Assembly (NCBI RefSeq): GCF_000429085.1
Contig: NZ_AUBE01000008.1
Span: 62,001-126,000 of the forward strand
Source: Streptomyces flavidovirens DSM 40150
GTDB lineage: Bacteria; Actinomycetota; Actinomycetes; Streptomycetales; Streptomycetaceae
Direction: 5' to 3'
Length of the DNA stretch: 64,000 bases
Under the pieces are notes generated by a model. That model saw only the letters and a program-made list of their open reading frames with translations, was not told the DNA's origin and made no database searches. Below, piece after piece: positions 39,928 through 48,405 of this stretch (position 1 is its first letter; each line of letters starts with the position of its first letter). A program made the translations under genes and the position numbers.

Positions 39928-40402
39928 GGGCTCCATCGCCGCGGCAGCCGGCGCCGAAGGCGGCTCTCCGGCCGACTCCACGTTCACCGAGTCCGATTCC
40001 GAGTCCGCCACTGTTATCGCGTTGCGTACGGAGGAGGACCTGCTGGCGGTCCGCCACGCGGTGCGCGCCGCGACGCTGAAGCTCGGCTTCGGCATCGTCG
40101 ACCAGACGCGGGTGGTGACCGCGGCCAGTGAATTGGCGCGCAACGCGTACATCCATGGCGGCGGCGGAGCTCTCACCATCGAGTATCCACGCCGGCAAGG
40201 TACGCCCGGAGTGCGCCTGACCATAAGGGACGACGGCCCGGGCATCCCGGACCTGGACGCCGCCCTGACCGACGGCTTCACCACCGGGGCCGGGCTCGGC
40301 CACGGCCTGGGCGGGGCACGCCGGCTCATGGACGACTTCGAGGTGCACACCGCGCCGGGAAAGGGCACGACTGTGATCGCCACGCGTTGGGCACGTCAGT
40401 GA
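39911..40402 (+). CDS. rsbT: RsbT-type serine/threonine kinase
   Basis: A 163-aa GHKL kinase. The N-box is TAASELARNAYIHGG, followed by IRDDGPGIPD (G1) and TGAGLGHGLGGARRLMDDF (G2), the RsbT pattern. The first 40 residues are an acidic, Ser/Glu-rich extension not typical of RsbT. GTG 39911 has GGAGGGG 6 nt upstream. It should phosphorylate RsbR/RsbS and, when released, activate the SpoIIE-type phosphatase two genes down. Confidence 0.9.
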   Translation: MTQLAKGSIAAAAGAEGGSPADSTFTESDSESATVIALRTEEDLLAVRHAVRAATLKLGFGIVDQTRVVTAASELARNAYIHGGGGALTIEYPRRQGTPGVRLTIRDDGPGIPDLDAALTDGFTTGAGLGHGLGGARRLMDDFEVHTAPGKGTTVIATRWARQ

Positions 40403-41448
40403 CGTCCCTGACCACGCTGCCGACCACCCGTGTGCCCATCGACCACTACAGCGCCGTCCACCTCGCCGCCGCGACCACCCGCTCGCTCGCCGAGCAGTGC
40501 CGCCTGCCCGGAGCGATGCCGGACCGGGCAGCGGTCATCGCCTCGGAACTGGCCAGCAACCTCGACAAGCACGCACGCGACGGCGCGTTGTACATCCAGC
40601 CGCTCCCGCTGGGTGGCGGACTGGAGATCCTGGCCGTCGACCGCGGCCCAGGCATGCACGAACTCCATCGCTGCCTCACCGACGGCTACACCACCACCGG
40701 CACCATGGGCGCCGGCCTGGGCGCGGTCACCCGCATAGCGACCGACTTCACCATCAGGACGAACACCGGGGCCGACACCGGGACGGTCACCGGGACGAAC
40801 ACCGAGACGGGCACCCTCGCCTGCGCCAGGATCGCCCTGCCCGACCGGGCACAGGCAGCCCGGCAAGAGGTCGGTCTCGTCTGCCTACCCGCGGACCGCG
40901 AGCTGCATTGCGGAGACGCCTGCGCCGTCGTCGATACGGACGAGGTCCGCACCGCGATCGTCATCGACGGGCTCGGCCACGGCCCGCACGCCGCGGAAGC
41001 CGCGCAAACCGCTTTGCGGTCCTTCCACGCTGTCGTGGACCGTCCGCTGCCGCACGTCCTGACAGCGATTCACCGGTCCCTGCGCCGAACCCGAGGCGCG
41101 GCCGTGGGCCTCTTGCGCCTTGAGCCGGAGCGGGCCGAGTACTGCGGAGTCGGTAACGTACGCGCCGTGGCCCTGTCCCCGCACCAAGTCCACCACCGGC
41201 TGACCGGCCGGCCGGGCGTCGTCGGCTGGAACATTCCAGCCCCGCAGAGCCACTACTTTCCCCTGGATGCGGGTACGACCGCCGTGCTCCACAGCGACGG
41301 GATCGACAGCAGATGGACGCACACTCCCTCGCGCTTCCTGCTGCGTCTTCCTCCATCCCTGCTCGTCGGCGCTGTCGCTCACGGCCACCGCTCCACCCGC
41401 GACGATGCGGCCGTACTCGCCGCCAGGCCCCACCAAAGGCACCGATGA
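40399..41448 (+). CDS. Fused GHKL kinase-like and PP2C phosphatase (RsbX-like)
   Basis: A 349-aa fusion. Residues 1-140 are a second RsbT/RsbW-like ATPase domain (VIASELASNLDKHARDG, DRGPGMHEL, TMGAGLGAV). Residues 155-349 are a PP2C/SpoIIE-like domain with GDACAVVDTDE, VIDGLGHGPHAAEA and LHSDGIDSRW, retaining the metal-binding aspartates. RsbX resets the stressosome by dephosphorylating RsbR and RsbS. A threonine-rich linker (TNTGADTGTVTGTNTETGT) separates the halves. It overlaps rsbT (GTGA) and the next gene (ATGA). Confidence 0.85.
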   Translation: MTSLTTLPTTRVPIDHYSAVHLAAATTRSLAEQCRLPGAMPDRAAVIASELASNLDKHARDGALYIQPLPLGGGLEILAVDRGPGMHELHRCLTDGYTTTGTMGAGLGAVTRIATDFTIRTNTGADTGTVTGTNTETGTLACARIALPDRAQAARQEVGLVCLPADRELHCGDACAVVDTDEVRTAIVIDGLGHGPHAAEAAQTALRSFHAVVDRPLPHVLTAIHRSLRRTRGAAVGLLRLEPERAEYCGVGNVRAVALSPHQVHHRLTGRPGVVGWNIPAPQSHYFPLDAGTTAVLHSDGIDSRWTHTPSRFLLRLPPSLLVGAVAHGHRSTRDDAAVLAARPHQRHR

Positions 41449-42710
41449 CTGAGAACTTCTTCCACGCTCTGCCGCAGCTCCGCCACGCTGTGCGCCGCGT
41501 CGCCAACGAGAACGGACTGCCTGTCGAGGCCCGGGCGCGCCTGGTCCTGTCCGTTACCGATGTCGCCGCCGACGAGCTCAGCGCCGGCCGGCCTGTTGTG
41601 CTGAGTACGGCCCGCGAGACCGGCTCGCACGACGACTCGCCCGTCCTGGCCATTGCCCTGCGAGCCCCGCGGGCACGTCGGCCGCTGAGCGTCGCCGACC
41701 TGCCGCTGCCCGCTCTGGACACCGGCCCCCACTCAGTCGTCTGGCGCCTGCCCGTGCCCAGAACGGAGGGCCCGTCACTCCCCGCTCCGAGCCCGAGCAC
41801 CGCCGGCGCCCGCCCCGACCCCACAGCGGAAAAGGCCGCCCTCGACGAGGAACTGCGCGCCACCGTCGCCCGGGCCGACGCGCTCACGGCCGAGTACCGC
41901 CGCCTCAAGCACGAGCTCGCCGAGACGAACGGCGGCGTACTCGCCCTCTATGTGCAACTCGAAGAGCGTGACGAACAGCTCCGCAAGGCGCACGGCCAGA
42001 TACTTCGCGAACTCGAAGACGCACTGCGCCCCCAGCCGCTGGAGATCGACGGCCTGGAACTCGCCGTCCACTACGCCCCCGCGGACCCCAACGCCCCGAC
42101 CGGCGGGGACCTCTACGACTGGTTCGCCCTGCCCGACGGAACGCTTCACATCACCGTCGTCGACGCTCTCGGCCACGGGGTACGCAGCACCCGCAGCGCA
42201 CTCGACGTCACGCACGCCGTACGTACCCTGGCGCTCGAAGGGCACGCACTGGAGTCGATCCTGGCGCGCACCCACGAAATCCTCATGCCGCTGGCACCGG
42301 ATCTCATGGCGACCGTGCTCCTGGCACGCCTCGATCCGACCACCGGGAAGCTGCAACTGGCCAACGGAAGCCATCCTCCCGCACTGCTGCTCCGGGCCGA
42401 CGGCACTTACGAATACCTCGAAGTACGCGGCCGGGGCATCGGCTTCCCCCTGCCGGGCAGCGAGGAGCTGCTGAACGCCGAAATCAACCCCGGCGACCTC
42501 CTCATCCTCTACACGGACGGCCTCACGGAAAGCCGCCGAGACCCGTGCGAAGGGGAGCTCCGGCTCGTCGAAGCGGCCCGGCGGCACGCGGGAAGTCCTC
42601 TCGAAGACCTCCCCAGCGCCATCGCCGCGGACATGCACACCGTGGTGCTGCACCCCGACGACACGCTGGCCCTTGCCATCCGCCGCGGCACTACCGGCGT
42701 GGGCGGGTGA
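41445..42710 (+). CDS. SpoIIE-type PP2C phosphatase with coiled coil (RsbU-like)
   Basis: A 421-aa protein. An N-terminal regulatory domain (FFHALPQLRHAVRRVANENG) is followed by a coiled coil at about residues 125-190. The catalytic PP2C domain has GGDLYDWFALPDG, VVDALGHGVRS, YTDGLTESR and the final HPDDTLALAI, all metal ligands present. RsbU-type phosphatases dephosphorylate STAS antagonists when bound by RsbT. Its 3' end overlaps the convergent gene by 20 bp. Confidence 0.9.
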   Translation: MTENFFHALPQLRHAVRRVANENGLPVEARARLVLSVTDVAADELSAGRPVVLSTARETGSHDDSPVLAIALRAPRARRPLSVADLPLPALDTGPHSVVWRLPVPRTEGPSLPAPSPSTAGARPDPTAEKAALDEELRATVARADALTAEYRRLKHELAETNGGVLALYVQLEERDEQLRKAHGQILRELEDALRPQPLEIDGLELAVHYAPADPNAPTGGDLYDWFALPDGTLHITVVDALGHGVRSTRSALDVTHAVRTLALEGHALESILARTHEILMPLAPDLMATVLLARLDPTTGKLQLANGSHPPALLLRADGTYEYLEVRGRGIGFPLPGSEELLNAEINPGDLLILYTDGLTESRRDPCEGELRLVEAARRHAGSPLEDLPSAIAADMHTVVLHPDDTLALAIRRGTTGVGG

Positions 42711-43998
42711 TGAGCCAGGTCCCACCGACGACCAGGAGAGCGAACGCCACGTGGCCCGCACCCCAGGCGCCGATGAGGGCGAGTCGGTCGCGTAGGGAGA
42801 AGGAGCCAGTAAGGGTGACTTGGAGGCTGCCGACGGCGAAGGCGATGGCGGAGGTGAAGACCGCGACCAGCTCGACTGAGCGGACATGGTTGGCGCGTGC
42901 GGTCTCCTGGCCCTCACGCATCGCCTTCTCCTGCTCTTCACCACGGCGCCGCAGTTCACCTTCAAGCTGTTCCCAGCGTTGCCTGTGCCGGTCCTCCTGG
43001 TCGGCCAGGCGCTGCGCGTGTTCGGCATCGAGCTCGGCGCGCAGGCGGCCTTCGAGGATCGCGTCGCGCTTCGCGAGGTACTGCTCCTGAAGGAGCTTGT
43101 GGCTGCCGCGGCTGCCCAGGGCAGGAAGGTGCCGCAGGGCGGTATTGATGCTGTCGAGGGCGGCGTCGTGGTCGCGGACCATGTGCTGCCCGGAAGCCAG
43201 GCGGAAGTGGAAGATGTGGTCGAACGGGTGGTCGCGCACGGCTTCGGAGGCCCGGTCGCGCAGCAGTTCCCCGTGGCCGGCGAAGGGAGATGCGGCCTGG
43301 ATGCCGTTGAGACAGATGTCCACTACGTGGCGGGTGCGCTCGGGGGAGGACCAGGCCTGGTCAAGGAGTCCCCTCGCATGCTCCGCTGTGATGGCCCGGC
43401 TGCCGAAGGCAGCGAAGGAACGCAGCGCGGTGAAAAGGGGCGCCTGTCGGTGTACGCCGGCCGCGAGAGCGAGGAGCGAGGCGTCCAGGAATTGGTGAAG
43501 CTCGTCGAACCAGAAGTTCGAACGCAGCTTGCCCGCGTGGTACAGGGTCGCGAAGTACGCGGTGTCACCGGCGGCCGTGTCGTGGCCGACGATTTCCTCC
43601 ACTGCCTGGGAGAGCTCCAGGGCGGACTCGACGCTGTCCTTTGTGATGAACGCGTACCCCAGGCTCCACTTCTCCAGCACCTCGGTGCAGTGGTCACGGG
43701 AGACGTGGCCGACCAGCCAGGTGGAGCAAGCGGCAGCGGTGCGGATGCTCGGCCGGTCAAGGAAGCGCAGCCGCCAATAGCGATCGGCGCAGATCAGCTC
43801 GGGGTCCGCGGCAAAGTCGGCGGATGTCACAGCGAACGGGGGCTCCACACCGCCCTCGAACAGCGCAGTGGCGACCTCCTCACAGACCCGGTCCAGCTCA
43901 CGCGAGTCAGAAGCCGACACGTGCCCCAGCCGTGCGATGTGCGACGCCGCTTCCACGATGATCCCCCAAGGCTTGGTCCTCCCACATGTGCCTACCAC
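42691..43998 (-). CDS. Hypothetical helical membrane protein
   Basis: A 435-residue protein. The N-terminal 300 residues are helical with tetratricopeptide-like spacing (HFRLASGQHMVRDHDAALDSINTAL). A charged coiled coil follows (about 315-375, rich in RAELDAEHAQRLADQEDRHRQ), and two C-terminal transmembrane helices end in VVGGTWLITRPRR. The sequence suggests a tail-anchored membrane protein with a large cytoplasmic sensor part. I do not recognise the family. It runs against the stressosome operon with overlapping stops. Confidence 0.7.
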   Translation of the reverse strand: MVGTCGRTKPWGIIVEAASHIARLGHVSASDSRELDRVCEEVATALFEGGVEPPFAVTSADFAADPELICADRYWRLRFLDRPSIRTAAACSTWLVGHVSRDHCTEVLEKWSLGYAFITKDSVESALELSQAVEEIVGHDTAAGDTAYFATLYHAGKLRSNFWFDELHQFLDASLLALAAGVHRQAPLFTALRSFAAFGSRAITAEHARGLLDQAWSSPERTRHVVDICLNGIQAASPFAGHGELLRDRASEAVRDHPFDHIFHFRLASGQHMVRDHDAALDSINTALRHLPALGSRGSHKLLQEQYLAKRDAILEGRLRAELDAEHAQRLADQEDRHRQRWEQLEGELRRRGEEQEKAMREGQETARANHVRSVELVAVFTSAIAFAVGSLQVTLTGSFSLRDRLALIGAWGAGHVAFALLVVGGTWLITRPRR

Positions 43999-44032
43999 GT
44001 CGCCGCTCGCTGCGCGGCCATATCATTCGATC

Positions 44033-44815
44033 ATGCAGGTAGATGTGGTGACGGCGGTGCATGACCCCTACGCCGTATTCCTGCCCTTCGCCTGGCAGTC
44101 TCTGCGACAGCAAAGTCACTCCGCGTGGACCTGGCTGGTGCAGATCGACGGCCCGCCCCAGGCGGTCATCGACGTCTTGCGCGCATGCGGCGCCGCTGAC
44201 GACGAGCGCGTGCTCATCTCCGCGCACGGCACTACAGAGGGCCCGGCCATCACGCGGAACGTTGCCCTCGGCAGGGCGACAGCACCCCTCGTGCAGAACG
44301 TCGACGCGGACGACGAACTCGAGCCCGGCGCGCTCTCCCTCCTGGTTGGTGCGCTCACCGGTCATCCGAGCGCCGGCTTCGCGGTGGGCCATGCCCGAGA
44401 CCTCCTGCCGGACGGGTACCTGCAAGACCATGCCCTGCCCGTACCCGCCGGTGTGCTGCGCCGCGGCGTACTGCTCGACCGATGGACCGCCGACGCGCCC
44501 CGCCACCGACTCCCCGTACACCCCGCGGGGGTGATGTGGCGGCGCTCTCTCCTGCTCGCCCTCGGCGGCTGGTCCGCACTTCACGGCATGGAAGACACCG
44601 GACTCCTCATGGCTGCATCCGCGGCGACAGACGGCGTCCTGATCGACGCGCCGACGTTGCGCTATCGAAGACACGGCGCGCAGGGTTCCCAGCAAGCCTC
44701 AAAGTTCCGGGGGGGGGGCCAGCAGATTGATTTCGTCCGGGAGCGCGCCGCGATACTGCGTACGCTCCCCGCATGGACCGGGGAGTCAGCGGCCCCTTCC
44801 CGGCAGCCGGGTTAG
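44033..44815 (+). CDS. Family 2 glycosyltransferase
   Basis: A 260-aa GT-A-fold protein: VVTAVHDPYAVFLPFAWQSL at the start, NVDADDELEPGAL with the DxD-type metal site at about residue 87, and AGVMWRRSLLLALGGWSAL in the acceptor part. A run of ten G (44709-44718) lies in the C-terminal coding part (KFRGGGQQI). It keeps the frame here but could be phase-variable or a sequencing risk. No ribosome site is obvious before ATG 44033. The acceptor is unknown, as no other sugar genes are nearby. Confidence 0.8.
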   Translation: MQVDVVTAVHDPYAVFLPFAWQSLRQQSHSAWTWLVQIDGPPQAVIDVLRACGAADDERVLISAHGTTEGPAITRNVALGRATAPLVQNVDADDELEPGALSLLVGALTGHPSAGFAVGHARDLLPDGYLQDHALPVPAGVLRRGVLLDRWTADAPRHRLPVHPAGVMWRRSLLLALGGWSALHGMEDTGLLMAASAATDGVLIDAPTLRYRRHGAQGSQQASKFRGGGQQIDFVRERAAILRTLPAWTGESAAPSRQPG

Positions 44816-44853
44816 GGGTTGGTCGTACCCGCAGCCCTTCACCGTCCCTCGCA

Positions 44854-45291
44854 CTACCAAGGGAGGAAAACGTGCACAGTCTTGCCGTCACCCTCCGGAA
44901 CGGTGATGACCTGGTCGGCGAGCGTGTTGATGAGATGCCAACCCACCCCTCCGCGGCCGGCGAGGGAGACGGCTCTGGGCCGAGGCGCTGTGGGGTTGGT
45001 ATCGGTCAGGCCGACGTGCAGAGTTCCCCCCGTCATCGCGCGCAGGTTGAGGGTGAAGGGGCCGGGGGCAAAAGAAAACGCATTTGAAGCCAGCTCGGTG
45101 ACAACGAGCAACGCGTCATCGTGCGCATCCGGAGTCGCGGGCGGATGTGTGCGGGCAATTCTGTAGAGGAATTCCGAGGCCCGGTCGCGGGCCTCGGATA
45201 CGTCGCTCAACACTCCCCGGAAGTGCCAAACCCGTTCGACGCTAAGAGCGGTCAACGGGCTGGCTTCCAAGTGATCTCGGTCAGCAGCCAC
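44854..45291 (-). CDS. Anti-sigma-type ATP-binding protein (HATPase_c_2)
   Basis: A 145-aa GHKL protein with LLVVTELASNAFSFAPGPF as N-box and GRGGVGWHLINTLADQV as G2; the usual G1 aspartate segment reads LTDTNPTA. It belongs to the same family as the gene at 36499 and is likely a regulator of a STAS protein or sigma factor. It is divergent from a MarR gene across 250 bp without other coding potential. Confidence 0.85.
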   Translation of the reverse strand: MAADRDHLEASPLTALSVERVWHFRGVLSDVSEARDRASEFLYRIARTHPPATPDAHDDALLVVTELASNAFSFAPGPFTLNLRAMTGGTLHVGLTDTNPTAPRPRAVSLAGRGGVGWHLINTLADQVITVPEGDGKTVHVFLPW

Positions 45292-45541
45292 TTCTTGCTC
45301 CTTGTTCCACTCGAAGCTGAAGTCTTAACGGCTGCCCGCACTTTCGGCACTTATGCCCCCGTCTCACGACTGCCCGCCATAGCGCCCGTAATGGTATTAG
45401 GCCTGCTCCAATTGGCCGGGACGACCGGCAGGCTCACCGCGCTGACGCTCGGCGCGCGTCCCGGCGCAAGCGCGGACCTGACCGGTGAGGCGTCGAGTCT
45501 CGGCGGCTGACAAGCTCGCCTTGTAGTGAGAGAGTGTTCAG

Positions 45542-46054
45542 ATGCCGCCCCGAAGCCTTCCTTCCCACAGCCATGAGCAGGTGGCACATGCTGCGGTCAG
45601 CGTGTCGGAACTGCTGCAGGTGCTGTGGGGCCGCGGCCAGGAAGCCGCTCCCTCCGGGCCGCTTTCACCTTCGCAGTTCCGGGCACTGACAGTGATCAAG
45701 GAGCAGCAGAAGGTTAACCAGCGGACCCTTGGTGAGGCTCTCGGGTCGCGACCGTCGGCCGTGAGCCGTCTGTGCGACCGCTTGGAGGCCGCCGGCCTCG
45801 TCGAGCGGATTCCCAGCACCACCAGTCGCCGCGAAGTCGATCTGCGCCTGAGCCGTCGCGGGTCTGCCGTACTCGACGAGTTCCGTACGTTTCGAGCGCG
45901 TGAGGTCGAAGCGGTGCTGCAGACGATGTCACCGGCTCATTTGGCGACGCTGGCCGAGGGGCTGGAGCTGTTCCAAGCGGCTGCTGCTGCGCACATCGGC
46001 TCGCCGCAAGGAGGGGCGAGCGCAGGCGACGGCCCCTTTGTGGCCACGGCGTAG
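45542..46054 (+). CDS. MarR-family transcriptional regulator (copy 1)
   Basis: A 170-aa winged-helix protein. LSPSQFRALTVIKEQQKVNQRTLGEALG, RPSAVSRLCDRLEAAGLVERI and the wing STTSRREVDLRLSRRG are typical MarR elements. No cysteine sensor is apparent. It stands before a GAF/SpoIIE phosphatase gene, an arrangement repeated 2 kb downstream with a related MarR, so each may control the adjacent phosphatase. Confidence 0.88.
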   Translation: MPPRSLPSHSHEQVAHAAVSVSELLQVLWGRGQEAAPSGPLSPSQFRALTVIKEQQKVNQRTLGEALGSRPSAVSRLCDRLEAAGLVERIPSTTSRREVDLRLSRRGSAVLDEFRTFRAREVEAVLQTMSPAHLATLAEGLELFQAAAAAHIGSPQGGASAGDGPFVATA

Positions 46055-46241
46055 GCCGCCAGCCTTCGGTTATCGCCCCGCACCGCACGCCCCTCCTTTG
46101 CGCGGCGCCCTTCCAGCCTGTGAGGACCGTATGGGTGACTGGCGGACGGCACGCGGTGGGGGACCATGAAAGGGGCGCAGGGGCGTCTCCTGTCGCTCCG
46201 GGCCGCCCGGAAACCGGGTGCGGGTGGAGAAGGAAGAGATC

Positions 46242-47426
46242 ATGAGTGCCAACGGAACTGGCTGGCTCGGTGCCGCGGAGAGCGCGTTGCGGTCGGCGCC
46301 ACCGAATGCGTTGCTGTCGACGGCCCGGAACTTGCTCGCTGCCCACGTGCAGGCCCGCAGCGTGACGCTGCTGCTGGCGGACTATGGTCTGACCGTGCTG
46401 CAGCCGGTGACGCGGCTGCCTTACACGGGCCGAGCTGTAGCCGTACACGACGGTGATCCGGCGGGTCGCGCCTTTTCCGCGGAGGCCGCCGTCATGGAGG
46501 TCGCCGAGGAAGCCGGCATGGTGACGCTGCACCTTCCCATCACGGTCCGCGGCGACCGCATCGGCGTCCTCTCCGTATATCTCCCGGAACCCGCCCAAGG
46601 AGCTCCAGCCGTTTTGGAACTAGCGGCCTTCGCCACGGCGATCGGGCACGAACTCCTGGTCGCCGAGCGGCATACGGACCTCTACCTGCAAGCTCGCCGC
46701 CGTCAGCGGCTGACGCTGGCGGCGGAAATGCAGTGGCAACTCCTGCCGGGACGTGGGTTCGCCCGGCCCGAATACACCCTCGGTGCTCACTTGGAGCCGG
46801 CCTATGCCATCGGTGGGGACAATTTCGACTGGAGCACCAGCGACGACCACTTGACCATCACGGTGACCGATGGCAACGGGCACGGCATCGAAGCGGCTCT
46901 CCTGACGAACCTCACGGTCAGCGCCCTGCGCAACGCACGTCGCGCAGGCATCTCTCTTGCCGACCAGGCGTGCCTGGCCGACCAGGCCATCTATGGCGAG
47001 TACGGGGGCAGGCGCTACTCGCCGACACTCCTGTTGCGCTTCAACCTGGAGACCGGGCAAGCCGGCGCAGTGGACGCCGGGTCCCCACAGATCTTCCGCC
47101 TGCGGCATGACTCGGTGGAACGGGTGGAGCTCGAGGCTCAGATGCCGCTGGGCATGTTCGAGGAGACCGAATATCGCGAGCAGCCGCTGAGCGTCGCACC
47201 GGGCGACCGCTTGGTCATTGTCAGTAGTGGCGTGCATGGGGCCCAGTCGCGCGGAGGCAGCCTCTTCGGTGAAGCCGCCCTGCGCGAGACGATTGCCGCG
47301 ACTCAGCACTCCACGACGCATGAAACAGCGCGTGCGGTCGTCAACGCGTTGGTGCAGTACCACGGCGGCAGCGACCTGCCCAGCGATGCCGCGGTGGTCT
47401 GCATGGACTGGCGGGGCAGACGGTGA
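46242..47426 (+). CDS. GAF-like plus SpoIIE-type PP2C phosphatase (copy 1)
   Basis: A 394-aa protein starting at ATG 46242 behind GGAGAAGGAAG. The first 170 residues form a GAF-like sensor (VTLLLADYGLTVLQPVTRLP, LPITVRGDRIGVLSVYLP). A linker helix AAEMQWQLLPGR leads to the PP2C domain with GGDNFDWS, VTDGNGHGIEAALL and the terminal DAAVVCMDW. The catalytic aspartates are kept. It is closely related to the gene at 48406. It probably dephosphorylates a STAS antagonist in response to a small ligand or redox cue. Confidence 0.88.
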   Translation: MSANGTGWLGAAESALRSAPPNALLSTARNLLAAHVQARSVTLLLADYGLTVLQPVTRLPYTGRAVAVHDGDPAGRAFSAEAAVMEVAEEAGMVTLHLPITVRGDRIGVLSVYLPEPAQGAPAVLELAAFATAIGHELLVAERHTDLYLQARRRQRLTLAAEMQWQLLPGRGFARPEYTLGAHLEPAYAIGGDNFDWSTSDDHLTITVTDGNGHGIEAALLTNLTVSALRNARRAGISLADQACLADQAIYGEYGGRRYSPTLLLRFNLETGQAGAVDAGSPQIFRLRHDSVERVELEAQMPLGMFEETEYREQPLSVAPGDRLVIVSSGVHGAQSRGGSLFGEAALRETIAATQHSTTHETARAVVNALVQYHGGSDLPSDAAVVCMDWRGRR

Positions 47427-47495
47427 CCGGTGCCCGCGTCTGCTCTGGCGTCGTGTGAGGCCAGAGGTCGAGGTCCAGAAGTCGAGGTCCAGAAG

Positions 47496-47990
47496 TCAGG
47501 CTTGTTCGCCGCTGTTGAAGTCGCTTGCCCGCGCGGCCTCCGAGAAGGCCTCCAACCCCGCCAGGAACTCGCGTCGCGAGGCGGCCGGCATACGGGTCAG
47601 AACGTCGCCGAACAGCTCGGAACGCCGGGCGAACAAGGCGTCGACTATCTCGTTTCCCCGCAGCGTCAGCACCAGCCCGATCTCCCGCCGGCTGGTGGGC
47701 ACCGGTTGGCGACGCAGAAGCCCTGCGGCTTCCAGCCGGTCGCACAGTCTGCTGACGGCGGGCGGTGCGGCACCGACCTCTACGGCCAAACCGGTGAGAT
47801 TGATGCTCGGATTACGACGCGTGATGAGCAAGGCTTCCAGCTGCAGGGCCGACAGCCGGGGAGAGACGGTCTGCGATGCCCGCGCCCAGAGGGACACCAG
47901 CGTTTCCACAGCCTCGGTCGTTCCTTCGGTCAAATCATGCAGGGAATCGCCCAGTGGTCCATCGCGGTCCATACGGCCGTCACTCCCCAT
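47496..47990 (-). CDS. MarR-family transcriptional regulator (copy 2)
   Basis: A 164-aa MarR protein: LSALQLEALLITRRNPSINLTGLA, APPAVSRLCDRLEAAGLLRRQ and PTSRREIGLVLTLRG. It shares the SRLCDRLEAAGL recognition helix with copy 1, so both may see similar operators. It is oriented away from the second phosphatase gene across a 415-bp gap, the usual place for an autoregulated divergent promoter. Confidence 0.88.
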   Translation of the reverse strand: MGSDGRMDRDGPLGDSLHDLTEGTTEAVETLVSLWARASQTVSPRLSALQLEALLITRRNPSINLTGLAVEVGAAPPAVSRLCDRLEAAGLLRRQPVPTSRREIGLVLTLRGNEIVDALFARRSELFGDVLTRMPAASRREFLAGLEAFSEAARASDFNSGEQA

Positions 47991-48405
47991 GCGCAGATGT
48001 GCACCCCTCGCGAGCTACGGCTTTCATGCCACGTGCCTGTCGGGACTCGGACTCGTACACGCTCTTCTGCCCGCTCTGTCAAAAGTATCCCTTGTGCAAG
48101 GTCCCGGCCGCCCGCGTCCGCCGGCCCAGCCGTGGCCGTGGTCCGGTGTTCTGCTGAGACGCTCGCCCTTCGACCACGGCTGACGGGTAGAATCAACAGT
48201 TGCCGCATAGCAATATTCGCGGCGCTGTGAAGTAACTGCTCGGCTTAAGCGGCCCGCGCTTCGCTGAGCACCATGGACGAGGTCGGGTCGGCGAAGGACG
48301 TACACCGCCAGGAGCGTTCTTCCGGGGGCTGTGGGCGACTCGATGGCCTGCCCCGCCCATCAGTCACTCAGCACCACTCGACCCACTGATGAAGAAGGCC
48401 TCACC
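47991..48405. other. Intergenic region between MarR copy 2 and phosphatase copy 2
   Basis: No gene is convincing in these 415 bp. A partial dyad TTGCCGCATAGCAA lies around 48200, shortly after a -10-like TAGAAT near 48188, and could be a MarR-type operator. Otherwise nothing definite is seen. Confidence 0.35.
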
